Shown here: piece by piece, positions 23,741 through 34,868 of the stretch | Numbering within the stretch: the first letter of the stretch is position 1 | Layout: each line of letters begins with the position of its first letter | Assembly (NCBI GenBank): GCA_947579605.1 | Contig: OX388327.1 | Location: 8,915,122 to 8,979,121, forward strand | Direction: 5' to 3' | DNA from: Athripsodes cinereus | Taxonomy: Eukaryota > Arthropoda > Insecta > Trichoptera > Leptoceridae | DNA length: 64,000 nucleotides | Position numbers and translations under genes: made by a program | Notes under the pieces: model-generated | Told to the model about the DNA's origin: nothing | The model's database searches: none | The model's input: only the letters and a program-made list of their open reading frames with translations

Positions 23741-24210
23741 TAAGCTGTGGTATAAATTTCCATTGGACAGTGTCAATTATTTGTGTTTCATATCTGTTTG
23801 TATGTCGAAGAAAAACTAAACTATGTTTATAAATTAAGCTGTGGTATAAATTTCCATTGGACAGTGTCACTTATTTGTGTTTCATATCTGTTTGTATGTC
23901 GAAGAAAAACTAAACTATGTTTATAAATTAAGCTGTGGTATAAATTTCCATTGGACAGTGTCACTTATTTGTGTTTCATATCTGTTTGTATGTCGAAGAA
24001 AAACTAAACTATGTTTATAAATTAAGCTGTGGTATAAATTTCCATTGGACAGTGTCACTTATTTGTGTTTCATATCTGTTTGTATGTCGAAGAAAAACTA
24101 AACTATGTTTATAAATTAAGCTGTGGTATAAATTTCCATTGGACAGTGTCAATTATTTGTGTTTCATATCTGTTTGTATGTCGAAGAAAAACTAAACTAT
24201 GTTTATAAAT
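23741..24210 (+). repeat. 94-bp tandem array, five units
   Basis: TAAGCTGTGGTATAAATTTC recurs at 23741, 23835, 23929, 24023 and 24117. Units are almost identical, differing mainly at a CAATT/CACTT position. No coding or spacer structure. Confidence 0.95.
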
Positions 24211-24344
24211 TTTTGTGCCAAGTTACTTATTAACATAGAAGTGTTGTGGTTCTCGGAGCAATTTTAATATCAATAACCCACATTCATCTTCGACTGTCAT
24301 TTTGTGTTAATAAATATAATATGTGAAACAAATATTATTAATTT

Positions 24345-24425
24345 GGTGATATTGGTGAACGTTGCCATGGTCGAAAGCGCTTAAGCCAGCCAAAGTCGAT
24401 TCGTAAGCTAAGCACCGTCGAACGA
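24345..24425 (+). repeat. Family C fragment
   Basis: ATTGGTGAACGTTGCCATGG, AGCCAGCCAAAGTCGATTCG and TAAGCTAAGCACC match the middle of family C. Confidence 0.45.
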
Positions 24426-24514
24426 TAACATTGACTATGCCTAGAAACAAATATAAGTATGATGTTGAAAAAATTTTGGATGGCCGTAGAGTAAAATGAT
24501 GTCTCATCCATTTA

Positions 24515-24790
24515 ATAATTCATTCATACCGTCACGGCATTTCCCATAAATGGAGTAACCAGCGCACTAACTCCAATAATAAACATACAAGTCGATCTCT
24601 CCGTGCCATAATGGCTGAACTGAAAATTTTAAATGTCTTAGACGTGACGTTTTTAGAATACTTAACTTTTACAGGACCCTCGAAAACTAACAAAAAAGAG
24701 TGGGAGATCTATTCTTTGTCGGGGATTCCACGGACGTTTCGTGACATAGTGTATTTTCGCTTCTACATACAGATTATAAGAAATTATTGT
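24515..24790 (-). repeat. Family A copy 6
   Basis: A good antisense copy from ACCGTCACGGCATTTCCCAT to GGGATTCCACGGACG. It is followed by TTTCGTGACATAGTGTATTT, also present at 55893, suggesting the family extends further 5' in sense. Confidence 0.7.
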
Positions 24791-25159
24791 CATCAGCAGT
24801 TTTAACGAGACTCTTCATAAAGAGTGTTTTTCCATCACAAAGCTCCGGGCTTTAGAGTCGTTTACATAATTACATCCTTCATGCAAATTACCTTTTAGTT
24901 ACGGTGCTTTACTGGCTTTACTAGTGAATTATTGCGTTGAGCTTTGTAGAAGACAAAATTAAAAAAAAACTTTAGTTATAATTTTTTGCACTAAAATCGA
25001 GTACTTTCTGCAAAATAAAATTTTAATATTATATTAAAGTAACGTTTTAAAGTCTCTATGTTTTGTGTTTTAAAAGAAAACGAAAAAAGTTTCCTTATGC
25101 TAACGAATCGGTTTAGACTGGTTTTAACATGACTTGGATAAATATTATGTATAGGCACG

Positions 25160-25292
25160 AACCTATAAGAAATCACTATAAAGTGATAATCTCGCCACTG
25201 CATAATATCATCCCATTTTTTCTTATGTAAACTGATTTGTTGATTTTGTTATGTGAATGAGGATGTGCAAGAAGTATAAAATAAATAAATAA
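25160..25292 (+). mobile_element. Family B copy 3
   Basis: It matches copy 2: AAATCACTATAAAGTGATAA, TCGCCACTGCA, GTGCAAGAAGTAT and an (AATA)n tail. Confidence 0.6.
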
Positions 25293-25344
25293 TTATATAG
25301 GTACAAACAAACAAAAAAATCCGGAATTAAAACTTAATTAGGTA

Positions 25345-25480
25345 TCTCACTATTTTCTGTCAGTTTTCGAGTATCCTTTAAAATGTAAAACCACGTTCCT
25401 AAAACACCTCGTTCAAAACATTCAACATTTTCATTTCAGCCATGAAGTTTGCCACCCATTCTGAACATTTCAAGTTTTAT
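25345..25480 (+). repeat. Family A copy 7 (5' part)
   Basis: CTGTCAGTTTTCGAGTATCC, TTCAACATTTTCATTTCAGC, TTTGCCACCCATTCTGAACA. Confidence 0.6.
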
Positions 25481-25934
25481 TTCCACGGGGGGAACTATAA
25501 ATGTATAATTCTATCTCATTTTCTGTGAAATGTAACAGATAAAAGTAATTTATTTCATTGCTGCATCTGTGAAAATATTCGCGTCTTCTTTGAGTATAAT
25601 AAACATTTCAATTACCCCTGAATGTAGATATTTACCTTAATCTTAACGTTAATGGCACACAATTTGAGATAACCATCAAGAGTGGTAATAACTCATCCAG
25701 GAAGATTATATAGAAGAAATGTAGAAAGAAGGAAATAAGAAAAAATATTCAAATTAAGAAAACATAACGTATAGTAATTTTCCATTTTCTTTCAGCTTCA
25801 CGCTATTTCAAACATCTTTTTATGTAACAATACGAATTAAGGTTTTAAAAATTAAATTCAGATTAATCCATATATCTTTTCAACAACATTTTTATTATTC
25901 TGAAAGCATTTTAATATTCAATATTAATAAAAAT

Positions 25935-26320
25935 GTGTATTAAAAGTCTGAGAGATCCTGTGCGTAACATTGCTATACGAAAGGAATGTGGAATGGAAGT
26001 TAGTGTAATAAACAAGATGAACTTAAATAGGTTACGATGGTTTGGGCATGTGTGAAATGAATGAAAACAGAATGGCCAATATATTTGGCGGTGAGGAATG
26101 TTGTCCAAAGACGTGACAGTCGAGGATCATATAAACTAGATCCTACAGAACGGACACGTGTTGAGCACATTGAATAGGAGAGCAAACATGAAGAATTGTA
26201 TAAAAGTAACGGAAGCGAATGGCGTATGCAAGGATAGGAAGATGTTGGCGCTCAATCTTTTCTGCTTACTCCATGATGGAATCGGGGTGATAGTATGTAT
26301 GTATGTAATGAATATAAGTA
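25935..26320 (+). mobile_element. LINE family G 3' fragment (G1)
   Basis: Degenerate coding for an RT C-terminus: RWFGHV region, then the GRP/W..L block, ending in the SRRANMKNCIKVTEANGVCK stretch and a (GTAT)n tail. Matches G3-G5. Confidence 0.65.
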
Positions 26321-27141
26321 AAAAATATGATTTTTGGAGGATTTTTTTTGAGGTAGGAGCATAATATTTGTACAAGGACATCTGCAGCTGTTGTAAGACG
26401 CGTTACGAACTCCATGAAGTTGTTACTAATTTTATTTTATTCACTAACATCGTAACAAAAACAAAAACAATAGTAATGTGTAGAAATAATGGAAGCATGA
26501 AATGATAGTGCACTTATTTAAATTTTCTAATCAAAGGTCGTGGACGTGGATATTGTGACCAAAAAATAAAATAAATGTTTGGAAATAAATAGCACATCAA
26601 ACATTTAAGTGACTTCGTCAAAAAAAAATCCAATTCCACTTTATAAAACCAAGCTTTCTTAATAATTTCCGCATAAAACATAAATTCTTTTCTTACTAGG
26701 CGATTTTTTATAAATTAAATTCTTCATGATCCTGTACGGGCATACTGGTAACCAGAGGGTTAAGGGAAGATTTTATTTTATATTATCAATACGCAATAAA
26801 TTTCTACTATGTTAAAGACGCAAGAAGTCTCGAACACAGCGCCGATAGTGAAAACCATAAACATAAATATGGGAGAAAGATAGAGGATGTGAAAATACAT
26901 TTACGTGACTAAAATACACATTAAAAAGTCGTTTAACTAATAAAAATAACTTATGTAAAGATACTATGAATTTATTAAGTTCTTCTATTTTATTATGATT
27001 CTTCCGATGTCGTGTCAGGTTTCCCTGACATTGACAATCACTTGGGAGTATTAATTTCTTTTCACTCGTAAATTTACGAACAATACCTACACATGAAGCT
27101 GTCATTGGGTTTATAAGAGAGAATATCGGAGCTTCTGGTAT
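26321..27141. other. No gene seen
   Basis: AT-rich. A 123-codon minus frame at 26812-27183 shows no domain and overlaps the SINE head, so I do not call it. Confidence 0.5.
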
Positions 27142-27306
27142 GTCGCCCGGTAGCTTAATTGGACAAAGCACATCTCGCGACAAGATGGGAGTGCGGGTTC
27201 AAGTCCCGTCCGGGGCACTACCAAATGAGGTGACGTTGTCTTTTCTAAGCCTTATATGGTAGTTTCAATGTAACCTCATACAATGGTTAATTGTAAAAAC
27301 AACAAC
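27142..27306 (+). mobile_element. tRNA-derived SINE, copy 1
   Basis: The tRNA-like head (27142-27217) has an A box (TAGCTTAATTGG), an anticodon stem CATCT/AGATG, a B box (GGGTTCAAGTCCCG) and the 3' acceptor half CCGGGGCA. The 5' acceptor half lacks one C and the base before the anticodon is G rather than T. A roughly 80-bp body and an AAAAACAACAAC tail follow. A second head of the same kind is at 53310. Confidence 0.7.
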
Positions 27307-27314
27307 GATAAATA

Positions 27315-27510
27315 TTCTTTTCACTCCTCCACATTACTTATACTGATCCAGCCATGTTGGTTTTATTGTATCTTCTTTTCTTTGTTCCATATAGAATCTC
27401 CCCAACATTGGCGATCATTATTGCAAAAGCCTCCCTGTCCTGCGCCGGTCAGAAGAATTCTTCCACCTACCTTACTTCTAGTCCAGTCTTATACATATAT
27501 TTAGAGATTT
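27315..27510 (-). mobile_element. Possible LINE C-terminal remnant
   Basis: The minus strand contains a WVEEFF-x-PAQDREAFAIMIAN stretch resembling the AQDR-W-RS motif at the end of LINE RTs. Short and isolated, so weak. Confidence 0.3.
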
Positions 27511-28589
27511 GTCTTCTACTAGAACCGCGTCATCTTAAAATCTTGCCTATTATCAATATTCCTATACCTACGTATAACGCTATCCATATATTGCTAATGC
27601 TCTTTTGTTATAATATAAATTGTTTTAATATCTTTTTTAGTCATCAGCGCTTCACTTATTTAAGGAGATATTAATTTTTAGGATCTTATTACTTACAATA
27701 TAATTATTTTTTCTGACAATCGCAAAATAATTCAGTTTTATAACAAAGTTTCATTACAGAGTCGTATTGCTGTCAGTGTGGGGGTAGTGAAATAAGAATT
27801 TATCACATTCTTTTCTAGACGTATAAACATGATACATTTTTCACTCACTTACTACACAAAGTCACAATGTCATGTCTACCGGTTGCTGAAAGTGACAGAA
27901 TCGTGCCGAATGTGAAATCGGACTAGTAGGTATTAGTGATGTAACGAATGTCTGATTTTGGATATTCGCGAATGCGAATGCGAATATTTCATGCCGACAT
28001 TCGCGAATGCGAATGCGAATGCGAATATTGACTTGAAAATGGTATAGGAATTTGAAATATTCCAAAACTCCTCGGTTTTCTTAAAGAATATTTTCTTGCA
28101 GTACCTTTTTCCACAATGTACCGGGTAAGTATCCGGTACTTTCACCGAATTACTGATTTGTTTCTTCATTTACATGGTACACAACAGATGAAAGACATAT
28201 AAATATAAACATGTAAGCGACAAAAACATTCCAATAGTCTTACATCGAAACAGTGCATACTTCAGCAATAACACACAAAACAATTATAGAAAATCTTACA
28301 CATAATATAGGTATTAATTCACGATACATCCAATCACCCATTCCTATTACAAATCGCTGCTCACCCGATTTCGCACACATACCTAATACATTCATTCGCA
28401 CAAACACATTCACACTTCACTAATGTATGCAATAACAATACAAAAAAACTCCTAAAAAAGAAAAATCAAAAATTTAAAAATTTTAAAAACAGTCTAAAAA
28501 TTAATACTATCCCAAACACTTAACATTTTATCAAACATATACATTTTTTTTTAATATTTATTTCATCTTATTCTACCCTCAACTCTCCT

Positions 28590-31500
28590 TTCTCACAAAC
28601 CTGACGTAATTGGCACTTTAAAATTCTATAAACAGGGTTTCTTGAGTCTGCAATCGTTTTTGTTTTTTTTAATGTAGAACGGAAAACAAGATCTTGTTAA
28701 AGGAAGCATTCTAAAGTTAATCATATCTAAAATATTAGGCACATCGTATTCGGACAAGCATATTTTTCTCAGGTTGCATGCATCCAGCAAAACTCTTCAC
28801 AATTCCAATTTAGGCAAATCTTTAATAAATACAGGATAATGCAATCTCTTCCTAACCAAACGAATGAATTTAGACTGAGTTCTCTCAACTTGATCGACAT
28901 ATTTTTTTAAAATGTGGATTCCATACAGAGGAACAGTCCTCCAGCTTGGAGCGAAACAACGATAAGTACAAGTACAAATACGATTCATATAACCTAAATG
29001 ACTTTGTAGATCTCAGAATAAATCCCAGTATTTTATTGCTCTCTTCGATAATTTTGTTCACGTGATCATCAAAGTGAAGCTCAGAGTCAAACACCACACC
29101 TAAATCTCTAATCTTATTTACTTCTTTTAAATCATGATTATGGATATTGTAAATTTATCGAATTTTGTTTCTATTTTTGGTAAAAGAGATCAGATTACAC
29201 TTCTCCAGATTCAAGTGCAAGTTATTTCTTTTACAGTACTCGTGTAGTCTTTCCAAGTCCTCGTTAAGCATTTCATAGTCAAACAATAATTGAATTTGAC
29301 AGTATATTTTTAAATCGTCCGCAAATAATAGAAGCTCTGAGTGGTCAAAGCACTTTTTTATGTTGTTTATGAATATCGTGAAAAGTAAAGGACCCAAAGA
29401 AGACCCCTGAGGGACACCAGATGTAACACTGACACTGCCAGATGAGTAACCGTTAAGTTTAACTGTCATCAATCTATCAGAAATATATGAGTCAATCCAC
29501 CTTAGTTGAAAAAAGTCGATGTTCTACTTTATCAAATGCCTTTTGAAAGCCGATATAAATGGCATCCAACTGTATACGATTGTCCATAGCTGAGAAAAAA
29601 AATCAGATTTGTTACTGTCGATCTTCCACTCATGAATCCATGCTGCTCTACAAGAAGATACGGCTTCAGGAAAAAAGTAATTTGTTCACGAACCATACCC
29701 TCAAATATTTTTGAAATAGGTGATAGAATTAAAATTGGTCTGTAGTTACGAACGTCCGATTTGCTGCCAGATTTATGCAAAGGAATAATACTAGCCATCT
29801 TCCATTTGCATGGAAAACATCCTTCTTGTAAACTCCTAATTTATTTATCGTGTCGAAACCCAGAGAAAAAACCCATCAAACTGATTTCCAGTAGTGCGCA
29901 AAACGCGCAGCAGATGGAGATGCGTCAAAAATATCCTCCATAGTGCAAGTGATAGGGCACAATGGACACTCCAACAAGTGTGGCATAGTCTGTGCTGCAC
30001 CACAGTCACACGCTCCGGATTCGTCCTGTAGGAAGCCCAATCGTTCTCTATTGTCGCGGCAGTTTCCTACACCAGATCTCAGTCGATTTAGGGTTTTCCA
30101 TGTCCCATAGTCTAGATTGCCTCCTGCAGCAAGGTGTTCTAATAAATGTCAGATACAATGGTTTGGTTAAATGACTTACACATCTCTTTAATATATTGGT
30201 GCTAGACCATCAGGGCCAACTCCTTTTGTCTCATCTATACCTAATAAACGTTTATGAATATCAGATTTCAAGATATTAACCATGGATAAACATGAGTTAG
30301 TTAAAATATTTTCCAATTCTTTAGTATTAGAATCATGCAAATTATTCAGTGAAAATACAGAACCAAAAAACGTCGAAAACAAGTTTGCAATCCCCTCTGG
30401 ATCGCTCGAAGTCTGGTCACCGTCACCCATTACCCTTGGATAGCCTCTAGATTCTTTAAGGGAATTCACGAATGAAAAGAAAGACTTGACATTGCCCTTA
30501 AGTGACTTCTCAGTGTTATTAATAAAAGACCTATAATCGTGATTCTGCGACAACTTCAACTGAGCTCTTAGTTGAAAAAATAAATTTTAGTCAGAATCAT
30601 TACGGTTCATCTTCAACTTACGCCAAGCCTTAGACTTCTCTTAAACAATAACAGAATTCTATTAGAGAACCATTTGGGAAAATTATTAGGTGACACCCTC
30701 TTCATATGTAGGTGTATGCTTCTCAATTATTGGCAAAACATAACCATAAAAAGATTCAATCATCTTATTCACCGGTCCGTTTCCCAAAACACTGACCCAA
30801 TCAACACTTTGTAGTTCAAAATTTATTTCCGAAAAGTTTGACTTAAAGTATATTAATTTCTGGATCATATTTTGAGACAAATCCTCAGCAATTTCAAACT
30901 CATAATCTATCAACAGTGAAGGATAGTGTGAATCCTTACCAACCAGTGGAGAGTCACATCTGGTAACAGAACACGGAATAGTTGAAAGAACTAAATCCAA
31001 GATAACTTGATTGCTGTTATAAACTCCGTTAGACTGAAACATATTGAGAAAAGATATAGATTCTATCAAATACTGCGCAACAGGACACGAATAAGAATAC
31101 GGAACAAAGATTGAATCGACATCGGGGTCTTTTTTCCATTGGATTGTTGGGATATTGGAATCTCCAATAAGACAAATATCCGTTTTGCCGTAATAGCTGA
31201 TTAAACGTTCAGATATACTTTAAAAAAAAGATGTTTTAAGTATCTAAGGATGTGGAAGGCGGTATATACATATACTACACCCAGTAGCGGTGAGCATTTT
31301 TTCATGCGTTACCGATGAAAAACGAATACTGGTAAAAAAAACTTTCACCTAAAAAAACTATCATCCCAAACAAGAGTGGATGAATATCCTAGTGTCCGAT
31401 CCACAGCAATTAAGACTCCATCCCTTTTACCACTCAACATGAAATCCCTATCCTTGCGGTAAACTGTATATTCGTTTTGAAAAAGTTCGCTGTCAAATAT

Positions 31501-31690
31501 GCCACAATTTAGCCAAGCTTCCGTCAGAACAATTATATCATAACTATTTGCAAATAAGTTTGCTCTAAACTCCTCGATCTTAGTCTTCAAGCCCCGAAAA
31601 TTCTGAGAGAATACTTTATTGTGGTTCACCTTGTAGTATGATATAAATATTCCTTAAATAGAATATAAAATTATTGTAGGGCCCTATACT
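28590..31690 (-). pseudogene. Degenerate Jockey/CR1-group LINE (LINE-1 of this window), ORF2 remnants
   Basis: Broken minus-strand frames line up as one ORF2. The endonuclease start is at 31629-31345 (FSQNFRGLKTKIEEF and IIVLTEAWL). Its end and the linker follow at 31069-30686 and 30559-30188 (KGVGPDGLAP). The RT is at 29798-29532 (MASIIPLHKSGSKSDVRNYRPI) and 29472-29155 (SGVPQGSSLGPLLFTIFINN and LLFADDLKIY). The C-terminal domain is at 29097-28797. Frameshifts, stops and a foreign insertion at about 29840-30145 show it is dead. No ORF1 is recognisable upstream; LINE-2's 3' tail lies there instead. Confidence 0.82.
29840..30145 (-). mobile_element. Foreign LINE C-terminal fragment inserted in LINE-1
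   Basis: On the minus strand, roughly 90 codons read LDYGTWKTLNRLRSGVGNCR, then CDCGAAQTMPHLLECPLC (a CCHC-type zinc-knuckle arrangement), then DASPSAARFAHYWKSV and a stop, followed by a CGATAAATAAA tail. This is the carboxyl terminus of a different LINE. It splits the RT of LINE-1 between GPDGLAPIY and the MASIIPLHK block. Confidence 0.65.
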
Positions 31691-32031
31691 CATAGCAGTT
31701 GTAATACTTAAAACAAACATATAAATTAAATTATTGTTTTTTTATTGTTGTTTATTGTTGTTTATCGTCCTTAGACCAAAATTTTTTGGTACTTGGACTC
31801 GTCAATTTACAGAAGACAGGATCATACAATAAATTAGATATATATACAAAAAAAAAAATACAGAATCATAGATCAAAAACATAATATCATTGCTAAGCAG
31901 AGTGTAAAGGGCTCTGTTAGCATTTCGTCAAACAGTATTCAATACAGATTCCATCATCAATCATCATTGATCAAATAAAAAAAAAAAAAACATCGGGAAA
32001 TTATTTCCATGCTGAAATGAATGTATATGGT

Positions 32032-34866
32032 TCAATTCAGCATTTCGTCGACACAGTAAAAAGCTTTTTCAACGAGGTACAACTTCACTACTCCTTGAAA
32101 TTTTTTTTCATCCTTCACGGACTTTATTTCTTGTGGCAGCTTGTTGAACAGGCGCACACTGAGACAGACAAAGCTTTTGGACAATTTTGCCAACCTGTGC
32201 TCTATAGGTCGGATACTTCTTTTTGAGCGAGTGTCATAACCATGGTACTCCAAGTTGAGAGGGGTGTTGGGCATATTTTTACGTGCGTATAGCAAGCATT
32301 CGTAGATGTAAATGCCAGGGAGCGTAAGTATGCCAAGTTCCTTAAAGTGTTCCTTGCACGACTCTCTTGGCCCCAACCCTTTTAATCCCCTAATTGCACG
32401 CTTTTGAAGTTTGAAAATTCTGCTCCAATCAGCCCCCCTGCCCCAGAATAACACTCCGTACGACATAATGCTCTGGAAGTAGGCAAAATATACTGATTTA
32501 GCTGCCACCTCGCCACAAGTATCCTTAATTTTTTTTATAGCATAAACTGCTGAACAAAGCTTCCCAGATATTGTTTCAATGTGCGGTGTCCACTGTAGCC
32601 TTGAGTCAATCATTACGCCGAGGAATTTTATATAATTTACTATTTCCAGCTTGCGCTGGGAGAGACCGGACATGACTGGATTATTATCTACGTTTCTTTT
32701 CAAGGAAAAATGAATTGCACCCGTTTTCGTCACATTAAGTGCGAGTCCGTTATCTCTAAACCACTCACCCACGTCATCTAATGCCTTGAGTGTATTGGCA
32801 AGTGCTGTATTCTTGTTGTTATTTTCCTTAATTATTATAGATGTATCATCGGCAAACATTATCATAGTTTGGTCCTTGGAGACACATTCTGGTAGGTCAT
32901 TCACATAAACAAGAAACAGTATTGGCCCCAGTATAGAGCCTTGTGGAACACCACGATTTACTTGGGCTCCGTTGGACCGCACACCATCCATTTCAGTCAC
33001 CTGCTCACGATTCTCGAGGTAAGATTTAAAAAAGTTAATTTCATTACTGTCAATTCCATAATAATTAAGCTTATTGACAAGAATATCATGGTTGACGCAG
33101 TCGAAGGCTTTGGAAAGATCACAGAATATTCCATAAGCATCCGACCTTTTGTCCAGTGAGTCGAGGACCGTTTGAACAAGATAAGCTATACCATCGGATG
33201 TGCTTTTGCCCTTCTGGAAGCCAAATTGTTGGGGGTGTATTATATTATTTTCGACAAGGTAGTGGGTGAGCTGCTCAGAGACAACCCTCTCAAATATTTT
33301 ACTTAAAACAGGCAGTATTGAGATCGGTCTATGGTTACTTGGGTCAGTTTTGTCACCCTTCTTATAAACTGGAATAACTCTTGACTTTTTTAATTTTTCT
33401 GGAAATACGCCTTGTTCAAGACATTCATTAATAATTTTAGTAATTCTCGAAGCAAGTCCGTCAATAATTAATTTTAGAAAATATGTAGACATGTGCCATA
33501 GATCATCTGAATTCTTTGATTTAATCTTTTTACACAATTTTATTATTTCCCTTTCTGTGACGTTTCTAAATTTAAAAACAGTCTCGGGTTTACGAGTTCG
33601 AACTAAATATTTCATCGCGTTTTCTGTCGATATATTTTGGGTAATGGAAGATGCTATATTTACAAAGAAATCATTGAACTGATTGGAAGTTTTTAATTTC
33701 TGAGATTCGTCAATTAAGTTTAGTTCATCGTCATCAATTTTTCTATCTCGGCCAGTTTCATGCTTAATTATCTCCCATGTGGTTTTAATGGGATTTTTTG
33801 CATTTTTAATTTTATTAGCTAGATTTTTTTTTTTTGCTTCACCACAGACCTTTCTGAATACCCTGCTGTAGGTTCTTATATTATCTTTCAGTAGCTCTGA
33901 GTCGTCAAATCTTTTCTTGCTATACAATTCAAATAGATGTTTCCTAGAAACTATAATACCAGGAGTAGCCCAGTTATCGAACGATTTATGATTCACCTTT
34001 AATTTTATCTTTCTAATTGGAAAATGATGATTTGTTTCTAAAACCAACGATTCAAATAATTCATCAAATTGGACATTTGCACAACAATTCGAAGAGAGAG
34101 GGGTGTTAGCTGGTATAAAATTGTTAATAGACTCAAGAAATTTTTTTACAGATTCTTCACTGTAATTTCGCTTATAGAAAAACTTTTGATTAGTGTTTTT
34201 GTTACTTATTTTTGTTTTTAAATTACAATTTATTATTTGTCCTAAGTGATCTGATCTCACAAAGTTCAATATTTGAGTTTGTTTGACATCAACATCTGTA
34301 AAAATATTATCAATACAAGAGGACGAGTTTTTCGTAATTCGTGTTGCGTCTTTAATGCAACGGGCCAATAACAATGAGTTCATTAAATCAACTAAAGAGC
34401 TACACTCTTTTGAGGTATTGTCAAAGTTTATATTAAAATCCCCACACACGGCAATGTGTTTGTTATTTTTGTGAGTCGCTCGATTAAGGGCATTTTCCAT
34501 GATATTAAAAAAAGTATCAAAGCACCCAGATGGAGATCTATATACAGATAAAACTATAATGCTATCAGTTTCAATGCAGCTAATTTCACAGTGTTTCTCT
34601 GCTGACAATTTCACAATATCTGGTCTATTTTTCGATTTGTAGTTATTTTTAACCATAACCAATGATCCCCCTCTGATTGCCTTTTCCCTACAAAAATAGC
34701 TTACAATATTGAAATTAGGAATTGCATAATTGTTTATTTCTAATGTCTTTAACCATGTCTCAGTGATGCACAATATGTCCACGTTGGCAGCTGAAGATAA
34801 GGTGCCCAATTCATGGAGCTTCCCAGGAAGCCCCTGTGCATTCTGATGGCCGATACTAAAGACCGA
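32032..34866 (-). CDS. LINE-2 ORF2: APE endonuclease and reverse transcriptase
   Basis: At least 925 codons are open. The frame continues upstream of 34809 (a TTG) into the 3' end of ORF1, giving LTSVFSIGHQNAQGLPGKLH, the conserved start of the endonuclease. The endonuclease has CITETWLK, AVCGDFNINF and RSDHLGQ. The RT has RPISILPVLSKIFER, GIFCDLSKAFDCVNHDILV, RGVPQGSILGPILFLVYVND and MIMFADDTSIII. The C-terminus is basic. There is no ATG in the frame until about residue 52 of the 925, well inside the endonuclease, which suggests the protein is made as a -1 frameshift fusion with ORF1. The frame is intact. Confidence 0.85.
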   Translation of the reverse strand, partial: SVFSIGHQNAQGLPGKLHELGTLSSAANVDILCITETWLKTLEINNYAIPNFNIVSYFCREKAIRGGSLVMVKNNYKSKNRPDIVKLSAEKHCEISCIETDSIIVLSVYRSPSGCFDTFFNIMENALNRATHKNNKHIAVCGDFNINFDNTSKECSSLVDLMNSLLLARCIKDATRITKNSSSCIDNIFTDVDVKQTQILNFVRSDHLGQIINCNLKTKISNKNTNQKFFYKRNYSEESVKKFLESINNFIPANTPLSSNCCANVQFDELFESLVLETNHHFPIRKIKLKVNHKSFDNWATPGIIVSRKHLFELYSKKRFDDSELLKDNIRTYSRVFRKVCGEAKKKNLANKIKNAKNPIKTTWEIIKHETGRDRKIDDDELNLIDESQKLKTSNQFNDFFVNIASSITQNISTENAMKYLVRTRKPETVFKFRNVTEREIIKLCKKIKSKNSDDLWHMSTYFLKLIIDGLASRITKIINECLEQGVFPEKLKKSRVIPVYKKGDKTDPSNHRPISILPVLSKIFERVVSEQLTHYLVENNIIHPQQFGFQKGKSTSDGIAYLVQTVLDSLDKRSDAYGIFCDLSKAFDCVNHDILVNKLNYYGIDSNEINFFKSYLENREQVTEMDGVRSNGAQVNRGVPQGSILGPILFLVYVNDLPECVSKDQTMIMFADDTSIIIKENNNKNTALANTLKALDDVGEWFRDNGLALNVTKTGAIHFSLKRNVDNNPVMSGLSQRKLEIVNYIKFLGVMIDSRLQWTPHIETISGKLCSAVYAIKKIKDTCGEVAAKSVYFAYFQSIMSYGVLFWGRGADWSRIFKLQKRAIRGLKGLGPRESCKEHFKELGILTLPGIYIYECLLYARKNMPNTPLNLEYHGYDTRSKRSIRPIEHRLAKLSKSFVCLSVRLFNKLPQEIKSVKDEKKFQGVVKLYLVEKAFYCVDEMLN

Positions 34867-34868
34867 TG

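Noticed and set aside
23741..24210. CRISPR-like array
   Set aside because: The 94-bp units are contiguous with no spacers; it is a plain minisatellite in a eukaryotic genome. Same for the 65-bp and 54-bp arrays.
26812..27183. 123-codon minus-strand frame
   Set aside because: No domain, compositionally like non-coding DNA, and its start overlaps the SINE head.
27142..27217. Functional tRNA gene
   Set aside because: The 5' acceptor half is one base short, the base before the anticodon is G instead of T, and the sequence continues into a SINE body and tail with a second copy elsewhere.
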